64,000 nt of DNA, from positions 2,666,001 through 2,730,000 of the forward strand of contig NZ_OX352321.1 of assembly GCF_947090775.1 (NCBI RefSeq), read 5' to 3'. Of the stretch, positions 23,035 to 34,327 are shown in pieces. The position numbers were made by a program, and so were the translations under genes. The notes beneath the pieces are model-generated. The model made no database searches. It saw only the letters and a list, made by a program, of their open reading frames with translations, and was not told where the DNA came from. Each line of letters starts with the position of its first letter. Position 1 is the stretch's first letter. This stretch comes from Pseudarthrobacter sp. MM222 (GTDB lineage: Bacteria > Actinomycetota > Actinomycetes > Actinomycetales > Micrococcaceae).

Positions 23035-23357
23035 CGCGGCCACCTCCTTCCTCTCGAACGGGCAAGACTGGTCGCAGCACGACCGGCGCCGGACCTGGGA
23101 AGAGTCACTCCGAGGCAAAACTGTGATGAGCCACAACCTCAGAGGCTGTGCAAGCTTCTAATCAAGCCACCGACATGGGACAGATCAACGCCGACCGCTC
23201 CACCCAGTGCGGACAAATCGGGGGAAACGCACCCTCAAGGGCAGTTGTTTTTTCGAGTCACGCGCCAAGCAGAACGACCGGCATCAACACTGCCAGCTAG
23301 TCCCAGACCAGCCACGTAGCCCAGCCCGTTCAGCCGACATTCTTGGTCGATCTTCGT
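23035..23357. other. Gap without a recognisable gene
   Basis: This interval holds the ribosome-binding region of the IS110 gene and then roughly 300 bases in which I see no gene, RNA or clear repeat. It probably includes the outer end of the IS110 insertion. Confidence 0.4.
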
Positions 23358-23675
23358 ATGACTATTGATTCCGCCGTGGCTCGGAATAAGGCCATCGTTG
23401 CGGCTCATTCCTATGACGGTTGGGAAGCCGGCCGCGAAGCCGTCAGTGGATGGCGCACCCAGATCGCCTTGGTGGCGGACCCGCATAGGGTGATGGAGGT
23501 CTGGTACGACAACCTCGACCATGACGTGTTCGTATCGGGCGATGTGGAATACCAGGAATGGACCTGGGAGCCAGGTGACGAGACAGCGCAACGCATGTGC
23601 TTGAAGGCGGTCGATCAGCTTGTTGAAGGCTTCGCGCGCGGCCGGACTTCCACCGCGGGTCGCCACTCGGGCTGA
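23358..23675 (+). CDS. Hypothetical protein
   Basis: This 105-residue acidic protein, rich in Trp and Asp (WYDNLDHDVF, EYQEWTWEPGDE), has no signal peptide or membrane segment. The ATG at 23358 is preferred to the in-frame TTG at 23343, although neither has a good Shine-Dalgarno. I do not recognise the family. The consistent amphipathic pattern and the absence of a better frame on either strand support coding. Confidence 0.5.
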   Translation: MTIDSAVARNKAIVAAHSYDGWEAGREAVSGWRTQIALVADPHRVMEVWYDNLDHDVFVSGDVEYQEWTWEPGDETAQRMCLKAVDQLVEGFARGRTSTAGRHSG

Positions 23676-23868
23676 CCCTGCACGTGCTCTGGCGAAGGCC
23701 CGCAAAAGAAGATTCCGAAGCCACAACGCCTGTCGCAATGACTTCCAGCAATCCGCCCTCAGCGATGCCCGGGCGCGAATCCATCGCTTCAAGCCTGTCC
23801 AAAAGACTCCGGGTCGGGTTATACATTGCTGCCTTGTCCGGGGCCGGCATAGTGGTCACAGGGGGACG

Positions 23869-23967
23869 ATGGGAACCGTCGTACTAGTGGCCATTGCGGT
23901 TCTCGCCATTGTGGGGGCGATCACTACCTTCTTATTGGGACAAACCTGGCGCAGCCGAAAGGATTAG
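23869..23967 (+). CDS. Possible 32-residue single-helix membrane peptide
   Basis: AGGGGG lies four bases before an ATG that opens a 32-codon frame: a single hydrophobic helix (VLVAIAVLAIVGAITTFLLG) followed by a basic tail WRSRKD, the positive-inside pattern of small membrane peptides. The function is unknown and the size makes the call uncertain. Confidence 0.35.
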   Translation: MGTVVLVAIAVLAIVGAITTFLLGQTWRSRKD

Positions 23968-24034
23968 CCGGCACCGTTCGGCTTTGGTGTGGGCCGGGCT
24001 ATTTCAGCGCCTTCGTTACCTTGTCCGTGTCCGG

Positions 24035-24301
24035 TTAGTCCCTACGGGCTCTAACTACACGCACGAGGCGCCGCGCGAAGTAGACGACGGCGGCCACGCT
24101 CACCATCGCCAAAATCCACGTGCCATCCATGCTGAGCGCGGGGCCGCTAGTACACACGCTCGTAGCGCCAGACTCGATTGCGTAGTCAACGCACTCGCCC
24201 CTTTTATACCCCAGAAACGTTATGGTCGCGGTGATCACGAGGAGGATCGCGACGGCCCAAGGCCACCATCGCGGTGAACGGAATCGCGGCGTTTCATCCA
24301 T
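24035..24301 (-). CDS. Small membrane protein, two predicted helices
   Basis: This 88-residue protein has helices near residues 13-31 (WPWAVAILLVITATITFLG) and 60-76 (WILAMVSVAAVVYFA). An extracytoplasmic loop contains two cysteines (GECVDYAI, TSVCTSG) that could form a disulfide. The tail is strongly basic. I do not recognise the family and it stands alone on its strand. Confidence 0.55.
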   Translation of the reverse strand: MDETPRFRSPRWWPWAVAILLVITATITFLGYKRGECVDYAIESGATSVCTSGPALSMDGTWILAMVSVAAVVYFARRLVRVVRARRD

Positions 24302-24405
24302 GCAGTCACTTTACTGATCGGGCCATCCAATTTCTGCCTCCTTCAACGTTCTGTTTAGTACCTGCAAATCCTCCGGCGGCGGTGTCCTCGGCCGGCCTCA
24401 TACTG

Positions 24406-24546
24406 ATGTTGCCAGGCGCCGGAGGCCTGCTCGCCGGATTAGGCGCTGCATTCACCGCGGCGATCCTCGGCATGCGGGTTGCCCGTCTGGAGCCGAGTCC
24501 CTCCGACCACCGTCAAGCAGCAGAAGCGGAGGCAGCCTCGGTATGA
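24406..24546 (+). pseudogene. Membrane-protein remnant upstream of the broken GntR gene
   Basis: A 46-codon piece with two short hydrophobic stretches (LPGAGGLLAGLGAAFTAAIL) and a polar tail ends in a TGA that overlaps the ATG of the GntR remnant. The coupling suggests it was once the 3' end of a membrane protein encoded with a YtrA-like GntR regulator. No proper start is visible. Confidence 0.3.
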
Positions 24547-24940
24547 TCGCTCTCGATTCCACAGACCCAACCCCGCCGTACGGACGGGTCAGGGAGCAGA
24601 TCGCCCTCGCTGATCCGGTCCGGTGGACTGCCGGGCGGGCCCCGGTTGCCACCGATCCGGCAACCGGCCGCAGACCTTAGAATCGTCCCGGGAACAATCG
24701 CGCGCGCCTACCGGTCGCTCGAGACCGCCGGCCTGGTGGAAGCCAGCCGCTCGGGCGGGACCAAGGTCAGATCCGGCAACGCTGTCTCGAGCGCGTGCCA
24801 ACGAACCCGTCGCACTCGAGGATCGCTTAGCCACAATGGCGGCATTGTGGCTAAGCGAGGCCAGCTGCTGCAGGCAGAACCGAAGGCGACTTAGGGACGA
24901 GCTTCCCGCGTTATATCGGAGCAGCCCAGCTCACAGCTGT
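24543..24940 (+). pseudogene. GntR-family regulator (YtrA type), frameshifted
   Basis: The protein starts MIALDSTDPTPPYGRVREQI, then loses frame near 24622. One base earlier or later, the next frame reads LPPIRQPAADLRIVPGTIAR and AYRSLETAGLVEASRSGG, a clear GntR recognition helix and wing. A further shift near 24785 is needed to reach ARANEPVALEDRLATMAAL. The order and spacing match short GntR regulators of about 125 residues, so this is a decayed copy. A 15-bp perfect hairpin lies in its 3' third. Confidence 0.7.
24824..24857. repeat. 15-bp perfect hairpin
   Basis: CGCTTAGCCACAATG (24824-24838), GCGG loop, CATTGTGGCTAAGCG (24843-24857). There is no T-run, so it is not a typical terminator. 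It lies inside the decayed GntR gene. Confidence 0.85.
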
Positions 24941-24948
24941 CCACAGTT

Positions 24949-24969
24949 GGGGTCAATCCGGGTTATCCA
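24949..24969 (+). repeat. 21-bp repeat, copy 2
   Basis: The 21-mer GGGGTCAAT-C-CGGGTTATCCA matches 8637-8657 in 20 of 21 bases in direct orientation. Together the two copies bracket nearly all the accessory DNA of the window (8.6 to 25.0 kb). Confidence 0.7.
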
Positions 24970-25002
24970 CGGCTGAATTGGGGAGCCGTTGGGGTAGCTC
25001 CC

Positions 25003-25330
25003 CTATCCGCCGGAGCGGTGGATATGCTCTGAGGATTGTCCCCATTTGCGGGCAGCGAGACGCGCGGCACCTGGGTGGGCAGAGACCTTGTCGGTGCGGA
25101 AACCGAAGCGAGTTGCGGTGCAGCTGCCGCTTGCAGGGAAGCGAATTTGCTTTCTGCACTGGCCCATTCGAGGACGGCGCGGGGCCGGTCGTTGATATCG
25201 TCTACGGCTTGGGGACCTTCCGAGTTCCCTGGCGATCGAGCGCAGGCTCGGGCGGCCCGGACGGCGATCGGGTAGAGCTGAGATCCGGCGACAGATATCC
25301 GGGGATCGCAGGGAGGTTTTAGGGATGTCC
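25003..25330 (-). pseudogene. IS30-like transposase scrap
   Basis: On the minus strand a short open stretch reads RPSLRSIARELGRSPS, which matches the N-terminal helix-turn-helix of IS30-family transposases. Downstream fragments (GFRTDKVSAHPGAARLAARK) look like further out-of-frame pieces of the same gene. No complete frame or terminal repeats are visible. The interval 24970-25420 holds nothing else I can identify. Confidence 0.4.
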
Positions 25331-25420
25331 GGTAACTGCAGAGAACCGTACCCGCCTGTTACTTGATCCCTTGTGCGGGATATTCCCCAACGGATTCCGA
25401 TGGAACCCGGGCAGGGAACG

Positions 25421-25462
25421 AAAAACCCCGCCGTTCCGGGCAGCCAAGCCGGAAAAGCGGGG
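25421..25462 (-). terminator. Terminator of tRNA-Val
   Basis: On the minus strand a bipartite stem (CCCCGC with GCGGGG, TTCCGG with CCGGAA inside) is followed by TTTTTCG, 12 bases past the tRNA 3' end. Confidence 0.8.
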
Positions 25463-25474
25463 TAATCCAATGTG

Positions 25475-25547
25475 TGGGTCCTACCGGGATCGAACCGATG
25501 ACATCCACGGTGTAAACGTGGCGCTCTACCAGCTGAGCTAAAGACCC
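25475..25547 (-). tRNA. tRNA-Val (anticodon UAC)
   Basis: The 73-nt cloverleaf has acceptor stem GGGTCTT/AGGACCC, D-arm TAGCTCAGCTGGTAGAGC, anticodon loop TTTACAC giving anticodon UAC, and T-arm with GGTTCGATCCC. The discriminator is A; CCA is not encoded (CAC follows). A minus-strand terminator lies immediately downstream. Confidence 0.95.
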
Positions 25548-25687
25548 AATACCGCGGTTTTGGCGCCTGAGCGCTTCAACCAACGAACAGCTACTCTACC
25601 GGAACTTTGAGGAAAAACGCCAATCGGCCCGCCGCCCCCGGCGGCTCCGGGGCCGCCCACAGCGGCGGCCCAGTCCAGGTCCGGTGC

Positions 25688-26581
25688 TCAGAGCGGCGGG
25701 AGCTCCTCGGCGAGCCAGGTCAGCGCCTCGCTGACGCCGGCGTCCAGCTTGATGCTGGCGAGGCTGTCCCCGCGGGTCTGTCCCCTGTTGATGATTACCA
25801 CCGGTTTGCCCTGCTTGGCGGCATGGCGGACAAAGCGAAGCCCACTCATCACGGTCAGGGAGGAGCCTGCCACCACCAGCGCCCCGGCTTCGTCCACCAT
25901 TGCGTAGGAGCGTTCCACCCGGTCCTTCGGAACGTTTTCGCCGAAGTACACGAAATCCGGCTTGAGCGTTCCGGCGCACGCCGGGCACCGCGCCACGACA
26001 AAACTTTCGATCAAGCCCGAGTCCTCAACGGTGGCATCGGCGTCCGGCGCCATCTCGACTACACCGGCCGCCATTGCGCGGTCCAGGAAACCTGGGTTGA
26101 GCTCCTCCAGCACGCCGGCCAGGAGGCTGCGGCTGTAGCGGCGATGGCAGTCCAGGCAGACCACCCGGTCGAAGCGGCCGTGCAGGTCCACGACATTGAC
26201 GCTGCCGGCGTCCTCATGGAGACGGTCCACGTTTTGGGTGATGAGTCCGGTGAGCAGACCCCGTTTTTCCAGCCGGGCGACGGCGGTATGGCCCCCATTG
26301 GGGTCGGCCCGCCGCAGGTGGGACCAGCCGATGTGGTTGCGGGCCCAGTATCGCTGGCGGTTTTCGGCATCCCCAATGAATTCCTGGTACGTCATCGGAG
26401 CCCGCGGGGCTGCACCGGGCCCGCGGTAATCGGGTATTCCGGAGTCGGTGCTCAGGCCGGCGCCTGTCAACACGGCGAAGCGGTCGCCGGCAAGGATGCC
26501 ATGGATCTCCTGCAACACCTCAAGCTCGTCCCGCGCGGGCGCGGCGGCGGCGACGGGCGGCAGACTGGCGAAGCCTGTCAT
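25688..26581 (-). CDS. Sirtuin (NAD-dependent protein deacylase)
   Basis: This 297-residue Sir2-family enzyme consumes NAD to remove acyl groups from lysine. The NAD-binding [15 protein letters not shown] and ITQNVDRLH motifs, the catalytic His in VVDLHGRFD and a four-Cys zinc site (CLDC ... CPAC) are all present, as is the C-terminal [13 protein letters not shown]. The ATG at 26581 is used; the longer frame starts with TTG at 26608. It follows ahpE by 31 bases on the same strand, so it may be co-transcribed with the peroxiredoxin. Confidence 0.92.
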   Translation of the reverse strand: MTGFASLPPVAAAAPARDELEVLQEIHGILAGDRFAVLTGAGLSTDSGIPDYRGPGAAPRAPMTYQEFIGDAENRQRYWARNHIGWSHLRRADPNGGHTAVARLEKRGLLTGLITQNVDRLHEDAGSVNVVDLHGRFDRVVCLDCHRRYSRSLLAGVLEELNPGFLDRAMAAGVVEMAPDADATVEDSGLIESFVVARCPACAGTLKPDFVYFGENVPKDRVERSYAMVDEAGALVVAGSSLTVMSGLRFVRHAAKQGKPVVIINRGQTRGDSLASIKLDAGVSEALTWLAEELPPL

Positions 26582-26612
26582 GCCAATCCCGGGGCGCCGC
26601 TGCCGCAACTGC

Positions 26613-27107
26613 TCAGCTCCCTACGAGACCCGCCAGGGCGGCACGGTATTGGGCGAAGTCCCTTGCCTGGCCCCGAGGATTGACCACCACGTGGCGCACT
26701 ACCCCGCCCTCATCAATGATGAAGGTGCCACGCTTTGCCATACCGCTCTCGGCGTCGAAGACCCCGTACTGTGTGGCCACCGAGCCGTGCGGCCAGAAAT
26801 CGGCGAGCAGGTCGAAGTCGTAGCCTTCCTTACCTGCGTAGGCCCGCTGGGCGTACTTGCTGTCCACCGAAATACCCAACAAGACGGCGTTAGCGTCCTT
26901 AAAGAGCCCCAGGTTGTCCTGCAGCTCGCACAGCTCTCCCGTGCAGATCCCGGAGAACGCGAAAGGGTAAAACACCAAGACCACACTTCGGCCCCGGAGG
27001 TCGGAGAGCCTGATGGGTTCGCCGAACTGGTTCGGGAGTTCGAATTCGGGGGCCGGCTCACCAACGGCGGGCACGGTTCCGCCGCCAGCTACAAAGGACT
27101 GAGTCAT
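26613..27107 (-). CDS. ahpE: AhpE-type peroxiredoxin
   Basis: This is a 164-residue thiol peroxidase that reduces hydrogen and organic peroxides. The peroxidatic Cys lies in YPFAFSGICTGELCEL, followed by a second Cys three residues on, and DSKYAQRAYA and GTFIIDEGGVV complete the fold. In Mycobacterium tuberculosis ahpE is adjacent to the DUF3052 gene (Rv2238c-Rv2239c) upstream of aceE, and that order is kept here. Its ATG overlaps the DUF3052 stop by four bases. Confidence 0.92.
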   Translation of the reverse strand: MTQSFVAGGGTVPAVGEPAPEFELPNQFGEPIRLSDLRGRSVVLVFYPFAFSGICTGELCELQDNLGLFKDANAVLLGISVDSKYAQRAYAGKEGYDFDLLADFWPHGSVATQYGVFDAESGMAKRGTFIIDEGGVVRHVVVNPRGQARDFAQYRAALAGLVGS

Positions 27108-27523
27108 TTGTTCTTCCGCGTAACCAACCGGGTAGCGCTCCAGTCCCTGGACACGCCCGCTGAAGTGGTGACGTGGAGACCGGCGGTGGGAGCCGCGTCC
27201 TGGATGTCAGCCGGTGAGACGTAGCCCGGGCGGCCGGACTTCGGGGTCAGGACCCAGATAACGCCACCCTCGGTCAGGGTGGTCAGCGGATCGACGAGGG
27301 TGTCAACGAGGTCGCCGTCGCCGGCCCTCCACCAAAGGATGGCGGCGTCGACTACTTCATGGTCGTCCTCGTCAAAGAGTTCCGAGCCCGTGAGGTCTTC
27401 GATATCGTCACGCAAGTCGAAGTCGACGTCGTCGTCATAACCGAATTCCTGAATCAGGTCCCCGGTTTTGAAACCCAGTTTTTCCGCCACATTTACCGAA
27501 GTGGCGGCGTCGGCCTCGCTCAC
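27104..27523 (-). CDS. DUF3052 protein
   Basis: This 139-residue acidic actinobacterial protein of DUF3052 has the core KLGFKTGDLIQEFGYDDDVDF, VVDAAILWWRAGDGDL and GVIWVLTPKSGRPGYV. Homologues sit beside ahpE and divergent from aceE in mycobacteria and other actinobacteria, as here. The function is unknown. It is coupled to ahpE by a four-base overlap. Confidence 0.9.
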   Translation of the reverse strand: MSEADAATSVNVAEKLGFKTGDLIQEFGYDDDVDFDLRDDIEDLTGSELFDEDDHEVVDAAILWWRAGDGDLVDTLVDPLTTLTEGGVIWVLTPKSGRPGYVSPADIQDAAPTAGLHVTTSAGVSRDWSATRLVTRKNK

Positions 27524-27947
27524 GTGTTACTCCTATGCTCAGTGATTTCTACAAACCTAGTGATTTCCATTACTCCAAGCCAACACCCTTTGCGCCTGCG
27601 CTTCAAGCTGTTGGCTGCGCGATCCGCCATATTCTGCGTCACACGGAAGGATCCGGAGGCCGCGGGGCGGCGCTTCGTCACACAACCAGTATGCCCGGGA
27701 AATAAGGAGCGGCGCCCACGTGACAGCTACGCATCCGCCTGCTGTCACGACTAGAGTGGCTGATGACGACTACGCCTGCGAGGGCGAACTCCCCGCTGAC
27801 ACCGGCAGGGATAGTTGTGATTGGACCTTGCCCGGCGCACATGACCGGGCTGTTGTAACCGATATGTCGCACACGTCGCGTTCACGCCAGGCAGTTACCC
27901 TGCCGGAGCTGAGGGTGCCGATGAATGCGCTCAAAGAGAGGTTGGAC
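27524..27947. other. Intergenic region between DUF3052 and aceE
   Basis: The 424 bases between the divergent genes must hold both promoters. I see a small hairpin (GCCCGG 27830-27835 with CCGGGC 27845-27850) about 100 bases before aceE but no convincing -35/-10 pair or riboswitch. An open frame in phase with aceE extends to 27720 but lacks a family match. Confidence 0.4.
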
Positions 27948-30701
<2,754 letters not shown>

Positions 30702-30729
30702 CCGCGCTTCAGCGCAAGAGCGAGCGTTC

Positions 30730-30775
30730 GACGGCGGCTCCCACCGGAAGGTGGGGGCCGCCGTCGTCGTTTAAC
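30730..30775 (+). terminator. aceE terminator
   Basis: A 16-bp stem starts GACGGCGGC, with one wobble pair and a GGAA loop, and is followed by GTCGTTTAA 28 bases after the stop codon. Confidence 0.8.
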
Positions 30776-30796
30776 TGTGATTCAGGGCTGTGATCT

Positions 30797-30840
30797 AGCC
30801 CAAGGCGCATTGTAGCTTTTGCACAAATGGAGCTTGGGCT
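30797..30840. promoter_or_regulatory. Candidate FasR operator upstream of fasR
   Basis: TTGTAGCTTTTGCACAA (30810-30826) matches the length and outer bases of the TTGTAG...ACAA palindrome before fabD. It is enclosed by a perfect inverted repeat AGCCCAAG (30797-30804) / CTTGGGCT (30833-30840). A -10-like TATGCT follows at 30851-30856, six nt before the ATG. Confidence 0.5.
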
Positions 30841-30862
30841 GCGGGCACCGTATGCTCGATGC

Positions 30863-32107
30863 ATGGCAGAGCCGATCACCACTCCCCCGAAACGCAAGCC
30901 GGCCTCCAAGGCCATGTCGCCGGAGAAAACCGAGACGCTGAAGAAGCTGCGGGCGAGTGTCGGCCAGCTCTCCACCACCACGCTGCGCCAGCTGGAGAAG
31001 TCACTGCCCTGGTACAGCCGGCTGAACTCGGACGAGCGTTCCGCCCTCGGCATGGTGGCCCAGAACGGCATCGCGGCGTTCGTCACCTGGTACGAGCGTC
31101 CCAGCTCGCCGTCGTGGATCCTGTCCGATGTGTTCGGCACCGCACCGACGGAACTGACCCGTTCCATCAGCCTGCAGAAGGCCCTCCAGCTCATCCGGAT
31201 CGTGGTCGAGGTGGTCGAGGACCAGGCGCCTGTGATTGCCCCGGAGGCCGATCAAGCCGCGCTGCGCGAGGCCGTGCTGCGGTACTCCCGCGAAGTCGCG
31301 TTCGCCGCCGCGGATGTCTATGCCCGCGCCGCGGAGTCCCGCGGTTCCTGGGACACCCGGCTGGAAGCGCTCATTGTTGACGCCATCCTGCGCGGTGAGA
31401 ACACCGACGCCCTGCGGTCCCGGATCGCGGCCCTGGGCTGGAAGGCGCAGGAGCGCTTCACCGTCATGGTGGGCAATTCCCCGTCCGAACCGAGCGCCGG
31501 CTACGTCAGCGAGCTCCGCCGGACGGCCGGCCGCTTCGCCGAGGATGCGCTGGTGGGCATCCAGGGTGACCGGCTGATCCTGATCCTCGGCGGCGTCCAC
31601 GACCGGGAGACCGCCTACCTCAAACTCAGTGAACTGTTCGCCCCCGGCCCCGTGGTCTACGGCGCAGAAGCCGGGTCCCTGCTGGAGGCCAGCGGTTCGG
31701 CGCAGTCGGCCTTCGCCGGGCTGACCGCGGCCCGTGCATGGCCCTCGGCCCCGCGTCCGGTGGCCGCCGACGACCTTCTGCCGGAACGGGTGATCTCCGG
31801 GGACGACGCCGCACGGCGCTCCCTGGTGAAGAACATCTACCGACCCCTGGTGGCGGCCTCCAACGGGCTGGTGGAGACCCTCGGGACGTATCTCGAGTTG
31901 GGCCACTCCCTCGAGGCCACAGCCCGGGAACTCTTCGTCCACGCCAACACTGTGCGCTACCGGCTCAAGCGGGTTTGCGACGTTACCGGCTGGGACCCGC
32001 TCCTGCCGCGGGAGGCCTTCGTGCTGCAGACTGCCCTCGTCGTCGGCCGCCTCTCGGCCCCGCCCAAGCCCGCCACGGAACGCCAACCATCCCGCAACAA
32101 CTCCTGA
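30863..32107 (+). CDS. fasR: PucR-type transcriptional regulator of fatty-acid synthesis (FasR)
   Basis: This 414-residue regulator has a C-terminal PucR/CdaR helix-turn-helix (SLEATARELFVHANTVRYRLK) and a GGDEF-like/PucR central domain. In Streptomyces coelicolor FasR, a protein of this type encoded directly upstream of fabD, activates the fabDHPF operon, and the same order is present here. The ATG at 30863 is preferred over the frame start at 30827 because a -10 box lies six nt upstream, suggesting a leaderless transcript. Its stop precedes fabD by 87 bases that hold a matching palindrome. Confidence 0.85.
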   Translation: MAEPITTPPKRKPASKAMSPEKTETLKKLRASVGQLSTTTLRQLEKSLPWYSRLNSDERSALGMVAQNGIAAFVTWYERPSSPSWILSDVFGTAPTELTRSISLQKALQLIRIVVEVVEDQAPVIAPEADQAALREAVLRYSREVAFAAADVYARAAESRGSWDTRLEALIVDAILRGENTDALRSRIAALGWKAQERFTVMVGNSPSEPSAGYVSELRRTAGRFAEDALVGIQGDRLILILGGVHDRETAYLKLSELFAPGPVVYGAEAGSLLEASGSAQSAFAGLTAARAWPSAPRPVAADDLLPERVISGDDAARRSLVKNIYRPLVAASNGLVETLGTYLELGHSLEATARELFVHANTVRYRLKRVCDVTGWDPLLPREAFVLQTALVVGRLSAPPKPATERQPSRNNS

Positions 32108-32111
32108 CCCG

Positions 32112-32128
32112 TTGTAGACTTCCTACAA
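32112..32128. promoter_or_regulatory. Candidate FasR operator upstream of fabD
   Basis: TTGTAG-ACTTC-CTACAA is a perfect inverted repeat five bases after the fasR stop and 67 bases before fabD. It shares 12 of 17 positions with the site before fasR. Confidence 0.55.
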
Positions 32129-32194
32129 ACTGACCCTGCGAGCTTGGTGCATGAAAACACCAATGATTCCGCAGTAATTTGGAAAGCTGGATAC

Positions 32195-33124
32195 GTGCTT
32201 GCAATCGTCTGCCCTGGACAGGGCTCCCAGACCCCTGGTTTTCTGGCCCCCTGGCTGGAACTGCCATCCGTCGCAGGCCATCTGGCCGCGCTCAGCGACG
32301 TAGCCGGCATAGACCTCGTCGCCCACGGCACCACCTCTGATGAGGAAACCATCAAGGACACCGCCGTCGCGCAGCCACTCATCGTCGCCGCCGGACTCGT
32401 GGCCGCCAAGTCGCTGTTCGACGTCGAGCTCAGCGCCCTGCCGGTGATCCTCGCCGGTCACTCCGTCGGAGAAATCACGGCTTCCGCCCTGGCCGGGGTC
32501 CTGACCGAAACCGAAGCCATGACATTTGTCCGCGAACGCGCCAACGGCATGGCCTCGGCCGCCGCGGCCACCCCCACCGGCATGAGCGCCGTCGTGGGCG
32601 GCGACCCGGCGGAGGTCCTGGCCGCGATCGAGGCCTGCGGCGCCACCCCCGCGAACATCAACAGCGCCGGTCAGGTCGTTGCCGCCGGCACGCTGGAGCA
32701 GCTCAAGGCCCTCGCGGAAAATCCCCCGGCCAAGGCCCGGGTTATTCCGCTGAAGGTTGCCGGCGCGTTCCACACCTCCCACATGGCCCCGGCCGTCGCG
32801 GCACTGCAGGCTCTCCGGCCCTCGCTGAAGCCGCAGAAGCCGCAGGTTCCCCTCCTGTCCAACTACGACGGCGCCGCGGTCACTGATGGGGACGCCGCCG
32901 TCGACAGCCTGATTGCGCAGGTGTCCCGCCCGGTCCGCTGGGACCAGTGCATGGAGACGCTGGTGCAGCGCGGCGTGACCGGCCTGATCGAGCTGGCCCC
33001 GGCCGGAACCCTGGCCGGACTGGCGAAGCGCGCCATGCCCGGAGTGAAGACCGTAACCGTCAAGACCCCGGACGACCTGTCCGCCGCCCTGGCCCTATTC
33101 GCAGAACTGGAAGGACAGGCATGA
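32195..33124 (+). CDS. fabD: Malonyl-CoA:ACP transacylase
   Basis: This enzyme transfers malonyl groups from CoA to acyl carrier protein to supply chain extension. The oxyanion loop CPGQGSQTPGF, the nucleophile Ser in AGHSVGE and the catalytic His in GAFHTSHM are present in 309 residues. The GTG at 32195 begins directly at the conserved LAIVCPGQG; upstream in-phase codons are not conserved. The stop overlaps fabH by four bases. Confidence 0.93.
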   Translation: MLAIVCPGQGSQTPGFLAPWLELPSVAGHLAALSDVAGIDLVAHGTTSDEETIKDTAVAQPLIVAAGLVAAKSLFDVELSALPVILAGHSVGEITASALAGVLTETEAMTFVRERANGMASAAAATPTGMSAVVGGDPAEVLAAIEACGATPANINSAGQVVAAGTLEQLKALAENPPAKARVIPLKVAGAFHTSHMAPAVAALQALRPSLKPQKPQVPLLSNYDGAAVTDGDAAVDSLIAQVSRPVRWDQCMETLVQRGVTGLIELAPAGTLAGLAKRAMPGVKTVTVKTPDDLSAALALFAELEGQA

Positions 33125-34182
33125 GCGTCCCCACCTTGAAGCAGGCTCCCCTCCGCGAGAACACCCGCATCATGTCAGTCGGCGCCTACCGGCCGAGCGT
33201 GGTTGTCACCAACGAGGACGTCTGCCAGTGGATCGACTCCTCCGATGAGTGGATCCGCCAGCGCACGGGCATCATCACCCGGCACCGCGCCCCGGCCGAT
33301 GTCAGCGTGATCGACATGGCCGAAGGCGCTGCCCGCGAAGCCCTGGAGAAAGCCGGGATCGACGCCTCCAAGCTCGGCGCCGTCATCGTCTCCACCGTGA
33401 CGCACCCGTACGCCACACCCTCGGCCGCGGCCAGCCTCGCCGACCGCCTGGGCGCCACGCCGGCACCGGCCTTCGACATCTCGGCCGCCTGCGCCGGATA
33501 CTGCTACGGCATCGCCCAGGGTGACGCCCTGGTCCGCTCCGGCGCTGCCGACTATGTTCTGGTGGTCGGCGCCGAGAAGCTCTCCGACGTCATCGACAAC
33601 ACCGAGCGCACCATCTCCTTCCTGCTTGGTGACGGCGCCGGCGCCGTCGTGATCGGCCCGTCGGACATCCCCGGCATCGGACCGTCGGTGTGGGGCTCGG
33701 ACGGCAGCAAGTGGGACGCCATCGGCATGACCCACTCCATGCTGGACATCCGTGAACTCTCCCTCACGGGCAAGCGGGGCGGCTCCCTCAGCACTGAAGA
33801 AGCCGCCGTGACTGACGCCGCACTGTGGCCCACGCTGCGCCAGGACGGCCAGACCGTCTTCCGCTGGGCAGTCTGGGAAATGGCGAAGGTGGCACAGCAG
33901 GCGCTGGATGCGGCCGGCATCACGTCCGACGAACTCGTGGCCTTCATCCCGCACCAGGCCAACATGCGGATCATCGACGAGATGGCCAAGAAACTGAAAC
34001 TTCCCGAGACGGTCACGATCGCCCGGGACATCGCCGAGGCCGGCAACACCTCGGCCGCCTCCATCCCCCTGGCCACCCACCGCCTGCTTCAGGAAAACCC
34101 TGAGCTGAGCGGCGGGCTTGCACTGCAGATCGGCTTCGGTGCCGGACTGGTCTTCGGTGCCCAAGTGATCGTGCTTCCGTAG
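33121..34182 (+). CDS. fabH: 3-oxoacyl-ACP synthase III
   Basis: This enzyme condenses a primer acyl-CoA with malonyl-ACP to start fatty-acid synthesis. The Cys-His-Asn triad is visible in SAACAGY, PHQAN and GNTS, in 353 residues. In actinobacteria with branched-chain lipids this enzyme selects iso/anteiso primers, which would fit Arthrobacter, but specificity cannot be read here. The ATG overlaps the fabD stop (ATGA). Confidence 0.93.
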   Translation: MSVPTLKQAPLRENTRIMSVGAYRPSVVVTNEDVCQWIDSSDEWIRQRTGIITRHRAPADVSVIDMAEGAAREALEKAGIDASKLGAVIVSTVTHPYATPSAAASLADRLGATPAPAFDISAACAGYCYGIAQGDALVRSGAADYVLVVGAEKLSDVIDNTERTISFLLGDGAGAVVIGPSDIPGIGPSVWGSDGSKWDAIGMTHSMLDIRELSLTGKRGGSLSTEEAAVTDAALWPTLRQDGQTVFRWAVWEMAKVAQQALDAAGITSDELVAFIPHQANMRIIDEMAKKLKLPETVTIARDIAEAGNTSAASIPLATHRLLQENPELSGGLALQIGFGAGLVFGAQVIVLP

Positions 34183-34327
34183 GCGCCCACCGCTCTCCCC
34201 CAAACTGAATACGTTCTTCCACAGCACGGATTCCTCCAGCAAGCCGAATTCTCGGTTTGAATCATTTCCGCCCTAGGCTGCCGGCACCACCGGCGGCGGA
34301 GGGCAACTACAAGAAAAGGAGCCACCA

